From positions 5,944,501 to 6,008,500 of the forward strand of contig NZ_JACHIU010000001.1 in assembly GCF_014207705.1 (NCBI RefSeq): a DNA stretch of 64,000 bases, written 5' to 3'. Each line of letters starts with the position of its first letter. Positions within the stretch are counted from its first letter, which is position 1. Under the pieces are notes generated by a model. That model ran no database searches. It was not told the origin of the DNA and saw nothing but the letters and a program-made list of their open reading frames with translations. This stretch comes from Sphaerisporangium rubeum. GTDB lineage: Bacteria; Actinomycetota; Actinomycetes; Streptosporangiales; Streptosporangiaceae. Both the position numbers and the translations under genes were made by a program. Below, in pieces: positions 33,357 through 41,888 of the stretch.

Positions 33357-35348
33357 ATGGGAGAACCACAACCAGGCACCGGCCCCCTGTCCCCCGACTT
33401 CACCGGCATGGACCCACCCCAGATGGACGCCTTCATAAACTCCCTCGAACATGCCAGAAACCAGATCAGCGAACACACCGAAGCCATCCGCCGCGTCCTG
33501 ACCGCCAACGCCGTCCCGACAACATCCCTCAATCCCATATCCGAAATAGAACACTGGATCGACACAAAACTCCCCGACCTCCGCCGCCGCCACCAAATAG
33601 CCCGCGCCACCAGCAACCTCCCCGACTGGTCCCCCGCCGGCACCCCCCACCTGATCCCCTACGCCGAAGCCCAGGCGTCCACCACCCCGGCCGAGTCCCG
33701 CCTCCTCGGCACCGAACTCGCCGGCCAGTACAAACGCATCAACCCCGACGCGCTCATGGACCCCCTGCTGGACCAGAAATACCAGCAGATCATCGACACC
33801 CTCGCCGACCACGTCAACGACCCCGAGTTCACCGCCGCCTTCTTCGCCGCCCTCGGCCTCGAAGCCACGCTGCTGCTCCCCGTACTGGCCCGCAAGAAGA
33901 TCGGCATGCCGAACGGCGTGGGCACCGTACAACCCCCCGACCCGTCCGACAAAGTACTGACAACCATCAGCAACGCCTTCGCCACCGCTATCACCGCAGG
34001 CACCCACATCCCCGGCATGGCAGCCATCAAAGAAGCCCTCCGCACCACCCCGGCAACCCGCCTGAACCGCTTCGGAACCAGCCTCCTCGTCCTCACCGGC
34101 CGATTCCCCGCCGACTGGCTGGCTCAGGTAGTAGCCATCAACACCTCCAACCTCACCACCAACCCCATCGCCGGCTTCCTGTACGCACTAGGAAACAACC
34201 CCACCGCCGCACGCCTGACCCTACGCCTGTCCGCCGGCGACTACACAAAAAACAGCACCAACCTGGCGACCCTACTGACCCGCCTCGCCACCCGAAGCCG
34301 CGGCGACGGCCTCACCCCAGAAGCAGACTCCTTCGGTCGCATGCTCGCCGCCGCCGCAGGCGCCTACGACGAAAAAGACGGCCACCATTCCAAAGACGCC
34401 GCCACCGTGGCCTTCACCATAATGACCACCCTCCCCCAAACAAATGTCGGCCAAGCCACCAGAATCCACCTCGCAGAAATCGCCGCCTCCTACGCCACCG
34501 AAATCCTGGAAGGCGCCAACCTAGCCGACAGAAACCACATACTCCCCAGCTCCAACACACCCGTGAAGTCCTCCATCCCTGGCCTGCACCCCGCCTTCCA
34601 CCTGAACCCGGAAGACACCTACCACTACCTGAAAACCTTCACCGACACCCTCCCCAACCAGGCCCCCTTCCAAGCAGCCATGGGCCAACTGACCACCCGC
34701 CTGATCAAAGAAGCCGTCCCCCAGATGCTCAAATCCAAGGACCCCAACCGCCTCGACGACACCTTCGCAGCCCTGGGAAACGTCCGCGGCCTGGAACTCG
34801 CCGCCAGAGAGACCTGGGGCAACGCACAAGACCAGGCCGCAGAAGAGTCCCGACAACTACAAAGCCTCCTCATAGGCAACGCCGCCGGCGGAGTCGGCCT
34901 AGCCTTCAGCGGAGTAGGAGCGGTCGTCTACACCGGCCTCAGCGCCGCATGGTCCTATTACGACACCACCAAAGCCGCACCCCAGAGTGAGGTCGACAAA
35001 ATCCGCGCCTCCGACGCACGAGAAACCCTGGGCCGCCAGCACACTATCGCTCAAGCCCTGTTGGACGCAGGATTTCCTCCTGGCACTGCTCCTGAGGATT
35101 ATCAATCCAAGAGCCGACCTGTAACGCCGATAGCGGACTCCGATGGCCGCCTGCAGCCCTTTCCCGAGATCATTAAGTCAGGAAAGCAAGGGCTCGACGA
35201 TTTCGACGGATGGTTGATAGCGAACGGCTTGGGAGGAAACGACGACGGATCCTTAGGGGCTATCGCACAGAAAACCGGAGACATCTACGACGGCCGGAAG
35301 GCCAATGCCTACGCACGTGCACGCCTCTTTGACGATTCACTCTCATGA
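33357..35348 (+). CDS. Large WXG100/ESX-associated-type protein (DUF6571-like), with atypical C-terminus
   Basis: The 663-residue protein has a helical N-terminus (about 1-90) reminiscent of WXG100-like ESX substrates, a long alpha-helical body and a hydrophobic Gly/Ala stretch near 520-545 (IGNAAGGVGLAFSG). I recall actinobacterial proteins of this form as DUF6571 but cannot confirm it. The gene is C-rich up to about base 35040. The last roughly 100 codons are distinctly lower in GC and differ in codon use, as seen where toxin tips are exchanged. It converges on and overlaps the lipoprotein gene by 6 bp. No enzyme motif was found. It carries no cluster operator. Confidence 0.6.
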   Translation: MGEPQPGTGPLSPDFTGMDPPQMDAFINSLEHARNQISEHTEAIRRVLTANAVPTTSLNPISEIEHWIDTKLPDLRRRHQIARATSNLPDWSPAGTPHLIPYAEAQASTTPAESRLLGTELAGQYKRINPDALMDPLLDQKYQQIIDTLADHVNDPEFTAAFFAALGLEATLLLPVLARKKIGMPNGVGTVQPPDPSDKVLTTISNAFATAITAGTHIPGMAAIKEALRTTPATRLNRFGTSLLVLTGRFPADWLAQVVAINTSNLTTNPIAGFLYALGNNPTAARLTLRLSAGDYTKNSTNLATLLTRLATRSRGDGLTPEADSFGRMLAAAAGAYDEKDGHHSKDAATVAFTIMTTLPQTNVGQATRIHLAEIAASYATEILEGANLADRNHILPSSNTPVKSSIPGLHPAFHLNPEDTYHYLKTFTDTLPNQAPFQAAMGQLTTRLIKEAVPQMLKSKDPNRLDDTFAALGNVRGLELAARETWGNAQDQAAEESRQLQSLLIGNAAGGVGLAFSGVGAVVYTGLSAAWSYYDTTKAAPQSEVDKIRASDARETLGRQHTIAQALLDAGFPPGTAPEDYQSKSRPVTPIADSDGRLQPFPEIIKSGKQGLDDFDGWLIANGLGGNDDGSLGAIAQKTGDIYDGRKANAYARARLFDDSLS

Positions 35349-35795
35349 GCTCAGACAGTCGGTTTCACCGGTGATCTTGTACACACCCTTGGATGGCGAG
35401 TCGAGAACGAGGCGCGTCCGCGTGGTGCTGTTCATCACTGTCACGGGACTGGACAGAGGGCCCGCGTCTACGACCACGTAGGCAGCAACACGATTCAGGG
35501 CCCCAAGAAGAGCAGCTCTTATATTCTCAGGGCTTGTGTCCTTCGCCACATCAGTTCCCGATGCTGCAAAAGTCCGCTTGAATCGACCATCAGAGCATTC
35601 ACGGCTTTCCTCGCCTTGATCGAGGATAGTCACATTCTGCGCGTTACGTTCCTTGAGGAGCTGCATAACGTGATTTTTCAAGACCCGACCGGCTTCAGCT
35701 GCGGTAGGACCGTCATCGGATGCGCAGCCGGCTAGAACCATCAGAGATAGCGCGAGTGGCAAAGCGTTACGAAAACCCCTCACGAATCTGAACAT
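35343..35795 (-). CDS. Small predicted lipoprotein
   Basis: The 150-residue product starts with a basic n-region and hydrophobic core (RNALPLALSLMVLAGC) ending in a lipobox Cys, so it should be lipid-anchored outside the membrane. The mature part has two further cysteines and no recognised domain. The ATG at 35795 was chosen because it starts just before the signal sequence. GC content is markedly below its surroundings. It converges with the low-GC end of the large protein gene, which may be a co-acquired partner. Confidence 0.65.
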   Translation of the reverse strand: MFRFVRGFRNALPLALSLMVLAGCASDDGPTAAEAGRVLKNHVMQLLKERNAQNVTILDQGEESRECSDGRFKRTFAASGTDVAKDTSPENIRAALLGALNRVAAYVVVDAGPLSSPVTVMNSTTRTRLVLDSPSKGVYKITGETDCLSS

Positions 35796-35946
35796 GGCGA
35801 ACAAGCTCCCGCCTCCGCCTCTGGCATGGCGCACTCAAGCCCTACTAAGCTCCGCTAGAACTGTGCGCCTCCAGTATCCCCTGTCCGCATGGCAAGATCT
35901 CTGCGGATCAAGATACTTCGACGAGAAGCGACGACGGGTGACCGCG

Positions 35947-37287
35947 TCACCCGTTCCGATGAGGCGCCACCGCGAAGTCAGGGCTGCGAAGACCGGCCAG
36001 CGCTTCACGCCACTGAATAGTGGGAGGAGCGGCGGCGCGGGTCAGTAGCGCGTCGAACTCGTGTGCGCGTAGCACCACGGCCATAGTGGGGAATGTGTGC
36101 GGGTCGTGGATGGCGGCGCTGGCGATGTGGCATGCCTGCTCGACCTGTCCCGCTTTGGCCAGTGCGGTCGCGTACGAGAAGCGAACCAGTGCGGGGTTGC
36201 TGGTGAGGGCCGGATCGAAGGCCACCAGCGCTCTGGTCGCCGCGTCCTCGGCTCCCACTGCTTCTCCCAGGTCGGCCCATCCACGCGCTTCGTAGAAAGC
36301 CTGCTTCTCCGGCTGGAAGGAGAAGATCCCTGGACGCAGCATGTCAGCGGCGCAGCGTTCGAGGGTGACGCGTGACTTGTGGTTCGTCCGTTCGAAGGCG
36401 GCACGATCGCCGAGAGCGGCGTGCGCCATCGCAGCGAATCCCCACATCCAGGCGATCGCGGGAGTGGCATTCGTCGCGCTCTCCAGCCTTGGCATGACAT
36501 GGGATAGGACACCTTGGGGGTCTGCCGAGTACGTGGGGAGGTAGGCGGCGCTCGCAAGCGCGATGTCCGCGAGGTATCGATCCCCTGCCTCTTCCGCTGC
36601 TCGCGCGGCGCTCGTGTACCAGCGTCGGGCCGACGGCCATTGGTTGGCGCAGAACATGATCTCGCCGATGACCAGCGACAGTTTCGCGCCGACACGCACC
36701 AGACGGCGTTGCACTTCGATCGGCTGACGATGAGCCAGCAGTTCCCGGATACTCCCCAAGTGCACCAACGTCGTGGAGAGCGAGTCCGTTGGCGGGGTCT
36801 TCACGACACGTTCCCCAAGCCGATCAGCCGCGTCCTCGAGATACGTCAGCCGACCTTCGCTGACGTTGCGCGTATCCAGAACCTGCTCAAGCAGGTCCGG
36901 TCCGCGGGTGAGGCTCTCGGTCAAGCCCAGCGCCATGGTGGCCGCGCCGAGGTGGAAGACTTCGCGGCGGTTCGTGGTCGCCTCCTGGAGGTTGGGGCGG
37001 GTGTCACGAGTGCTCGGGTCGTTGGTTCCAGGGTCGTACGGGGCGAGCAGTTCCGCAACGGTGTGGCCGGGGAACATTCGTTCCAGGACGCGGCAGTGGT
37101 CCGAATGGGGTTTGGTCCTCACCCGGCCGTTCAGCCAGCGGTTGAAGGCCTCCTTGCTGGGTGAGGAGCCGACCAGGGAACGGTCGATGCTCCGGGCCGC
37201 CTTGTCGTACTCCAGGCAGAACGCGCGGTGGGTCACCTGGTGGCGCTTCATGAGCAGTGCTTTCAGCAAGGTCAGCCGGCCGGACAT
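35947..37287 (-). CDS. XRE-type regulator with TPR-like domain
   Basis: The 446-residue protein has an N-terminal region (about 1-75, with NRWLNGRV) that fits an actinobacterial helix-turn-helix of the XRE/NsdA-like group, followed by TPR-like helical repeats to the end. Such proteins often regulate development or antibiotic production. The ATG at 37287 follows an ideal GGGAGGAG site; the longer frame starts lack one. Its GC content is somewhat lower than in the PKS genes. It lies in the block that separates the two arms of the cluster and has no visible operator link with it. Confidence 0.72.
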   Translation of the reverse strand: MSGRLTLLKALLMKRHQVTHRAFCLEYDKAARSIDRSLVGSSPSKEAFNRWLNGRVRTKPHSDHCRVLERMFPGHTVAELLAPYDPGTNDPSTRDTRPNLQEATTNRREVFHLGAATMALGLTESLTRGPDLLEQVLDTRNVSEGRLTYLEDAADRLGERVVKTPPTDSLSTTLVHLGSIRELLAHRQPIEVQRRLVRVGAKLSLVIGEIMFCANQWPSARRWYTSAARAAEEAGDRYLADIALASAAYLPTYSADPQGVLSHVMPRLESATNATPAIAWMWGFAAMAHAALGDRAAFERTNHKSRVTLERCAADMLRPGIFSFQPEKQAFYEARGWADLGEAVGAEDAATRALVAFDPALTSNPALVRFSYATALAKAGQVEQACHIASAAIHDPHTFPTMAVVLRAHEFDALLTRAAAPPTIQWREALAGLRSPDFAVAPHRNG

Positions 37288-37568
37288 GCGCGACTCCTCC
37301 CGTTGACCAGCGGTGATCACTTTATGGGTTCACTCGACTACGTTACGGATCGGAGACCGGTCGGGGAGAGGATTCACGCAGGAGACGGTGGGATGACGAA
37401 CTGGCGACCACCTCGCGGCGACTGGTGACCGGCGTCGCGGGATATCGGCGGAGTGTCGAAGGGAGGCGGAGGAAGGTGGGTGACAGCCGGCGCGTAGCCG
37501 TTCCTGATGCGGATGAGCCCGGAACGGGCCTCTTGGTGGGTTCGACGGGTTCGGTAGCGTGACGCACC

Positions 37569-38084
37569 ATGCGCAGGGTCGTGGTCATCGGCTGTGGCGG
37601 TAGCGGTAAGACCACCGTCGGCCGTCGGCTCGGTGCGCTACTCGATGTTCCTGTCACGCACCTGGATGTCGTGTACTACGACGACGAGTGGCGGGGTCTC
37701 TCGCAGGAACGGTTCGCTGCCGTGCAGGAGCAACTGGTCTCCGCGTCCGCGTGGGTGATCGACGGGAACTACGCCTCTACCTTGAGCATCCGCCTCAAGG
37801 CCGCCGACACGGTCATGTTTCTGGACCTGTCCGCGATGACCTGTCTCTGGGGAATTCTGCGACGTCGGCTACGGCACGGCAGAGGACAGCACAGGAGCAT
37901 CGGTGTCTACGACCGGATCACCTGGGACTTCGTGAAATACGTGTGGAATTACCGGCGCACCATGGCTCCGCGGGTCCGCGCACTCATCGACCAGCACGCC
38001 GGACATGCGTCTGTACACATCTGCCGCAGTCGAGCGGAGATCAACCGGTTGCTCGACCAGGTCATGGAAGCGGCCTGGCGATGA
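37569..38084 (+). CDS. Small P-loop kinase (adenylate kinase/topology-modulation-like)
   Basis: The 171-residue product has an N-terminal Walker A, GCGGSGKTT, a DxVYYDDEW substrate block, VIDGNY (lid region) and an Arg-rich lid, as in the FlaR/topology modulation nucleotide kinases. The substrate is unknown. It appears to be a single-gene unit; 281 bp lie before it with no clear promoter recognised. Confidence 0.78.
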   Translation: MRRVVVIGCGGSGKTTVGRRLGALLDVPVTHLDVVYYDDEWRGLSQERFAAVQEQLVSASAWVIDGNYASTLSIRLKAADTVMFLDLSAMTCLWGILRRRLRHGRGQHRSIGVYDRITWDFVKYVWNYRRTMAPRVRALIDQHAGHASVHICRSRAEINRLLDQVMEAAWR

Positions 38085-38247
38085 GGGCTGGGTCACTGGC
38101 CGGTGGCGAGATGTCCCCCTAGTCGGGCCACTCGTCGCGGACGGGGACGGGGTGGAATGACGGTCATTTGACTGATGTCGGTGCCGGTGTGTTCAGGTGA
38201 CCATGGGGCCTGTCAGCACGAAGACGGGAAATCCCAGGAGGAAAGCC

Positions 38248-38958
38248 ATGACCGCTGGTACGAAGCCGACCGTTGTTCTGGTGCACGGAGCGTTCGCGGA
38301 GTCGGGGGGGTGGGGGCCCGTGGTCGAGCGGTTGCAGGCTCGGGGGGTTCAGGTGGTGGCGGCGGCCAATCCGTTGCGGTCGGTGGCTTATGACGCCGCG
38401 CAGGTTCGGGCTCTGGTGGACGCGGTCGAGGGGGATGTTGTGCTGGTGGGGCATTCCTATGGGGGGATGGTGATCAGTAAGGCCGCGGCGGGGGCCGGGA
38501 ACGTGGTGGCGTTGGTGTACGTCGCGGCGTTCGTTCCGGAGGCGGGGGACAGTGCGGCGAGTCTGTCGGGGAAGTTTCCTGGGAGCACGCTGGCTGAGAC
38601 GTTGCGGCCGGTGCCGTTGGGGGACGGTGGCCAGGATCTGTATGTCGCGCAGGAGCTTTACGGGGAGCAGTTCGCTGCGGATGTGCCTGAGGAGGTGACG
38701 CGGGTGATGGCGGCCACGCAGCGGCCGATCACGGGGGCGGCGCTGTACGAGGCGGCTGAGGGGACGCAGGCGTGGGCCGAGCTGCCGAGTTTCTTTCTGG
38801 TGGCCGGTGCGGACAGGAACATTCCGGCGGACGCGCAGCGTTTCATGGCGGAGCGTGCCGGTAGCGAGGTCGTCGGTATCGAAGGCGCTTCGCACGCGGT
38901 GTTCGCCTCTCGTCCGGACGAGACCGCTGACCTGATTCTGCGGGCCGCCGGCGTCTGA
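38248..38958 (+). CDS. Alpha/beta-hydrolase with Ser nucleophile (esterase-like)
   Basis: The 236-residue protein has LVHGAFAESGGW, the nucleophile elbow VGHSYGG and a terminal His in GASHAVFASRPDE, as in the plant-type methylesterase/hydroxynitrile-lyase-like hydrolases. The ATG at 38248 follows GGAGGAAAG; earlier in-frame starts do not. Very GGG-rich codon use. Substrate unknown, with no evident link to the cluster. Confidence 0.8.
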   Translation: MTAGTKPTVVLVHGAFAESGGWGPVVERLQARGVQVVAAANPLRSVAYDAAQVRALVDAVEGDVVLVGHSYGGMVISKAAAGAGNVVALVYVAAFVPEAGDSAASLSGKFPGSTLAETLRPVPLGDGGQDLYVAQELYGEQFAADVPEEVTRVMAATQRPITGAALYEAAEGTQAWAELPSFFLVAGADRNIPADAQRFMAERAGSEVVGIEGASHAVFASRPDETADLILRAAGV

Positions 38959-39026
38959 GCGGCTTGTTGTCGCCTCCCCCGGCTCGGCGCCGCCAGGGGT
39001 GTACATCGCCGAGGGAAGGCCGTCAC

Positions 39027-39674
39027 ATGCCGCACCGTTATCTGGCCGAGTTGACCACACCGTCGGTGGAGGCGGTGCAGGAGGAGTACGGCAGCCGTAG
39101 CGCCATGCGGCGCATGATGGCGGGCTGGCATACCGACGGGGTGCTCGGCGAGGGGGAGATCGAGTTCATCGGTGAGCGGGACGGCTTCTATCTCGGCACG
39201 GTCGGCGAGACCGGGTGGCCGTACGTCCAGTATCGCGGGGGTCCGCCGGGGTTCTTGAAGGTGCTCGGCGTCGAGGACGGTGCGAGTGTGCTGGGGTGGG
39301 GGGACTTCCGCGGGAACAGGCAGTACATTTCGGCCGGCAATCTCAGGGCTTCGGATCGTGTGTCGCTATTCCTCATGGACTACGCCGGACGGCAGCGGCT
39401 GAAGATCCTGGGTGAGGCCCGTATTCTCGACGCGCGCGCGGAGGAGGCGGCTTTGCTCATGGAGCAGGTCGCGCTGCCTGGCTACCACTCACGCGTCGAG
39501 CGGGTCGTCACCGTGCGAGTGGCCGGGTTCGACTGGAACTGTCCGCAGCACATCACGCGGCGTTGGACGGCGGACGAGCTGAAGCCGGTGCTTGAGCAGC
39601 TGCACACGGAGGTCGAGGAGCTGCGTGAGGAGAACCGCCGCCTGCGGGAACAGCTCGCCGGCGGCGGGGGCTGA
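39027..39674 (+). CDS. Pyridoxamine 5'-phosphate oxidase-fold (flavin) protein
   Basis: The 215-residue product has a split-barrel FMN-binding-type core (about 40-170: GTVGETGWPYVQYRGGPPGFL, DYAGRQRLKILGEA) and a C-terminal coiled coil (VEELREENRRLREQL). Members bind FMN or F420 and act as oxidoreductases. It ends 14 bp from the convergent DUF1697 gene. Confidence 0.78.
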   Translation: MPHRYLAELTTPSVEAVQEEYGSRSAMRRMMAGWHTDGVLGEGEIEFIGERDGFYLGTVGETGWPYVQYRGGPPGFLKVLGVEDGASVLGWGDFRGNRQYISAGNLRASDRVSLFLMDYAGRQRLKILGEARILDARAEEAALLMEQVALPGYHSRVERVVTVRVAGFDWNCPQHITRRWTADELKPVLEQLHTEVEELREENRRLREQLAGGGG

Positions 39675-39688
39675 GGCCGGACCGGGGG

Positions 39689-40231
39689 TCAGGTCGAGGT
39701 CATGTCCAGGAGTTTGGTCACGGTGCGCCAGTTGCGGGCCGTGGCGGTCACTCCGAGGAGTTTCTCCCAGTACTGGTAGGTGAGTTTGGCGTTGCGGACG
39801 CCGTCGGGGGACCAGGTGTAGATTTCCTGGCCCTCGTGTTTGAAGACCTCGGGGGTGAAGTCTTCGGGGTCGAGGTCCTTCAGGGGTTTGGCCTTCGGCT
39901 TCTCCGCCAGGAAGGTGACCAGGTAGAGGGACGGGTTGTCGGCCACGTCGCCGAGGGGGTTGGACTTTATTATCGCGGCCAGGTCGTCGTGGGTTCTGGT
40001 GAGGACGGCGGACTTCACGGACATGTCTTTTTCCAGGGCCGTCTCTATTTTCTTGGCGGCGGTGGCGGGGGACTTGTCGGTGGTGTAGACGATGTTGCCG
40101 CTGCGGAGGTGGGTCTTGACGTCCTCGAAGCCCAGGGATTCGATCAGGTCGCGGAGGGCCGGCATGGGGACCTGTTTGTTCTTGCCGACGTTGATGCCGC
40201 GGAGTAGGGCGACTTGTCGGGTTGTGGCCAT
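39689..40231 (-). CDS. DUF1697 family protein
   Basis: The 180-residue product has the family hallmarks LLRGINVGKNKQVPM at the N-terminus, LRSGNIVY, and NWRTVTKLL at the end. Function is unknown. It starts 2 bp after the flavin monooxygenase stop, so it shares the monooxygenase transcript under palindrome E. This may be read-through rather than a cluster role. Confidence 0.82.
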   Translation of the reverse strand: MATTRQVALLRGINVGKNKQVPMPALRDLIESLGFEDVKTHLRSGNIVYTTDKSPATAAKKIETALEKDMSVKSAVLTRTHDDLAAIIKSNPLGDVADNPSLYLVTFLAEKPKAKPLKDLDPEDFTPEVFKHEGQEIYTWSPDGVRNAKLTYQYWEKLLGVTATARNWRTVTKLLDMTST

Positions 40232-40233
40232 GC

Positions 40234-41316
40234 TCAGCCTCTCTGGGGTCGGGCTCCTGCGGTCGCGGTGTGGCGGGGGCGGTACGCCTTTATTTGGTCT
40301 ACCAGGTAGGACGCGTCGTCCTTTACCCACCAGATGAGAGCCGAACCGTAGGAGTACTGGCACTGCATGCCGAGGACGTACAGGCCGGGGGCCTGCGTCA
40401 CGCCACGCTCCTGTACGGGGGTGCCTGCCTGGTCGTGGATCGGAGCGTGGACCCAGGAGTAGTCGTACTGGAAGCCGGTGGCCCAGACGACGGCGTCGGT
40501 CTCCACGGAGCGGCCGTCCTCGAAGCGGACGGTGTTCCCCTCGCAGGCGATGGTGCGGCCGACCAGCTCCACGCCGTACTTGCGGGAGATCTTCTTGAGG
40601 CTCGGGCCGACGAGGATGGTCTTCTTGTGCAGGCGGTCGCGTTCGCCGATCAGGGGCTTGGAGATGAGGCCGAACTTGTCGCCCCACCAGTGCAGGCCCT
40701 TGCCGAGGAACTTGCGGCCGAAGGCCGGCAGGTGGGAGCCCTGGGAGAGCAGGACGCGGTGGGTTCGGGTGAGTTCGGGGGCTATCTGCGCGCCGGAGTT
40801 GGCGGCGCCGACGACCACGACGGTCTGGCCGGGGATCTGGGACGGGTTGTGGTACGCGCCGGTGTGGATCTGGAAGACGTCGTCGCTGAGGCCGGCGGCG
40901 AGGTCGGGGACCTTCGGCAGGCGGTAGGCGCCGGTGGCGATGATGACCTGCGGGGCCTCGTAGACGCCGCGGCTGGTCTGGAGGCGGTAGCCGTCCTCGA
41001 TCGGATCGAGGGAGGTGACCTTGGTGCCGAGGTGGACAGGGAGGTCGTGCTCGCGCGCGTAGGCCTCGACGTAGTCGGCCATCTCGTCCTTGCCGGGGAA
41101 GTGGTTCTTGTTGCCGGGGAAGCGGAGGCCGGGGAGCGCGCAGTACTCGGCGATGGTGAACAGCTTCAGCGAGTCCCAGCGCCGCCGCCAGGCCTCCCCG
41201 AGACGGGTCTCCTCGTCGAGGATGACGAACGGGATACCGGCCTTCTTCAGGTAGTAGCCGGCGACGAGCCCGCTCTGGCCGCCACCGACGACGATCACCT
41301 CTGTGCGCTCAGCCAT
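40234..41316 (-). CDS. Flavin-containing monooxygenase (CzcO/FMO-like)
   Basis: The 360-residue protein has an FAD dinucleotide motif VGGGQSGL at the N-terminus, a second NAD(P)H motif VVGAANSGAQIA near 170, and ATGF in the C-terminal part. It should use FAD and NADPH to oxygenate a nucleophilic heteroatom or ketone. In a leinamycin-family cluster, oxidation at sulfur is an attractive but unproven role. The ATG at 41316 starts directly at the FAD-binding strand; palindrome E lies 62 bp upstream. Confidence 0.82.
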   Translation of the reverse strand: MAERTEVIVVGGGQSGLVAGYYLKKAGIPFVILDEETRLGEAWRRRWDSLKLFTIAEYCALPGLRFPGNKNHFPGKDEMADYVEAYAREHDLPVHLGTKVTSLDPIEDGYRLQTSRGVYEAPQVIIATGAYRLPKVPDLAAGLSDDVFQIHTGAYHNPSQIPGQTVVVVGAANSGAQIAPELTRTHRVLLSQGSHLPAFGRKFLGKGLHWWGDKFGLISKPLIGERDRLHKKTILVGPSLKKISRKYGVELVGRTIACEGNTVRFEDGRSVETDAVVWATGFQYDYSWVHAPIHDQAGTPVQERGVTQAPGLYVLGMQCQYSYGSALIWWVKDDASYLVDQIKAYRPRHTATAGARPQRG

Positions 41317-41350
41317 GGTCAACGCTTCCCTTCGTACGGTCGTCCAGGCC

Positions 41351-41393
41351 ATCGTCGCGCGGTGGAGGTGAGAGGGCTGCTCAACACTGAGCA
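41351..41393 (-). promoter_or_regulatory. Crp/Fnr-type activator palindrome and -10-like box, site E
   Basis: TGCTCA (41378-41383), ACAC, TGAGCA (41388-41393). On the minus strand GACGAT (41356-41351, A2 and T6 conserved) starts 22 nt past the palindrome. The monooxygenase ATG lies about 28 nt past the predicted start. It sits directly downstream of the terminator that ends the PKS operon. Confidence 0.6.
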
Positions 41394-41406
41394 CCCCGGA
41401 GACGCC

Positions 41407-41439
41407 GATACGCGGGGTGGCCGTGCCACCCCGCGTATC
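41407..41439 (-). terminator. 15-bp perfect hairpin ending the PKS/beta-branching operon
   Basis: Arms 41407-41421 and 41425-41439 are exact complements with a 3-nt loop, 15 bp after the DUF3224 stop on the minus strand. Confidence 0.75.
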
Positions 41440-41453
41440 CGATGCGCAGGCGT

Positions 41454-41855
41454 CTAGACGATGGTCCAGCCGAGGTGCAGCTCGACGGCGCCGCCGGAGG
41501 TGGACACGAAGCCACCCTTGCCCTTGAGGCCTTCCAGCTCGCCCTTGGCGGAGCCGTCGACGACGGTCCAGTCGCCCTTGGCCTGGCCGTTGGCGAAGGT
41601 GCCGTCGATGGCGAGGACGAACGAGCCCTTGCGGCCGTTGACGGTGCCGTTGACCTCCTGGAGGCCGATGAAGCTGGCGTCGCCCTCCCCCTTGGGGTAG
41701 ACGAGGAGGTACTCGGCGACGCCTTCGCCCTGGATGTCACCGTCGAAGGTGTTGGTGACGCGGGCCTTGGCGAGCGTGGCCTGGCCCTTCTCCTGCGAAT
41801 AGGGCTTCTCGTCCCAGCCGGTGATCTGGTAGGTGCCCTTGCTCTGGGTCGACAT
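41454..41855 (-). CDS. DUF3224 family protein
   Basis: The 133-residue protein reads as a DUF3224 beta barrel (GTYQITGWDEKP, GEGVAEYLL, FVLAIDGTF, GKGGF), a fold resembling allene oxide cyclase. The biochemical role is unknown. It follows the decarboxylase KS by 33 bp and is the last gene before the terminator, so it is co-transcribed with the synthase. A lipocalin-like binding or cyclisation aid is possible. Confidence 0.78.
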   Translation of the reverse strand: MSTQSKGTYQITGWDEKPYSQEKGQATLAKARVTNTFDGDIQGEGVAEYLLVYPKGEGDASFIGLQEVNGTVNGRKGSFVLAIDGTFANGQAKGDWTVVDGSAKGELEGLKGKGGFVSTSGGAVELHLGWTIV

Positions 41856-41888
41856 ACTCTCTCCTTTCCGTTGGTCGCGTCCTGTCCG

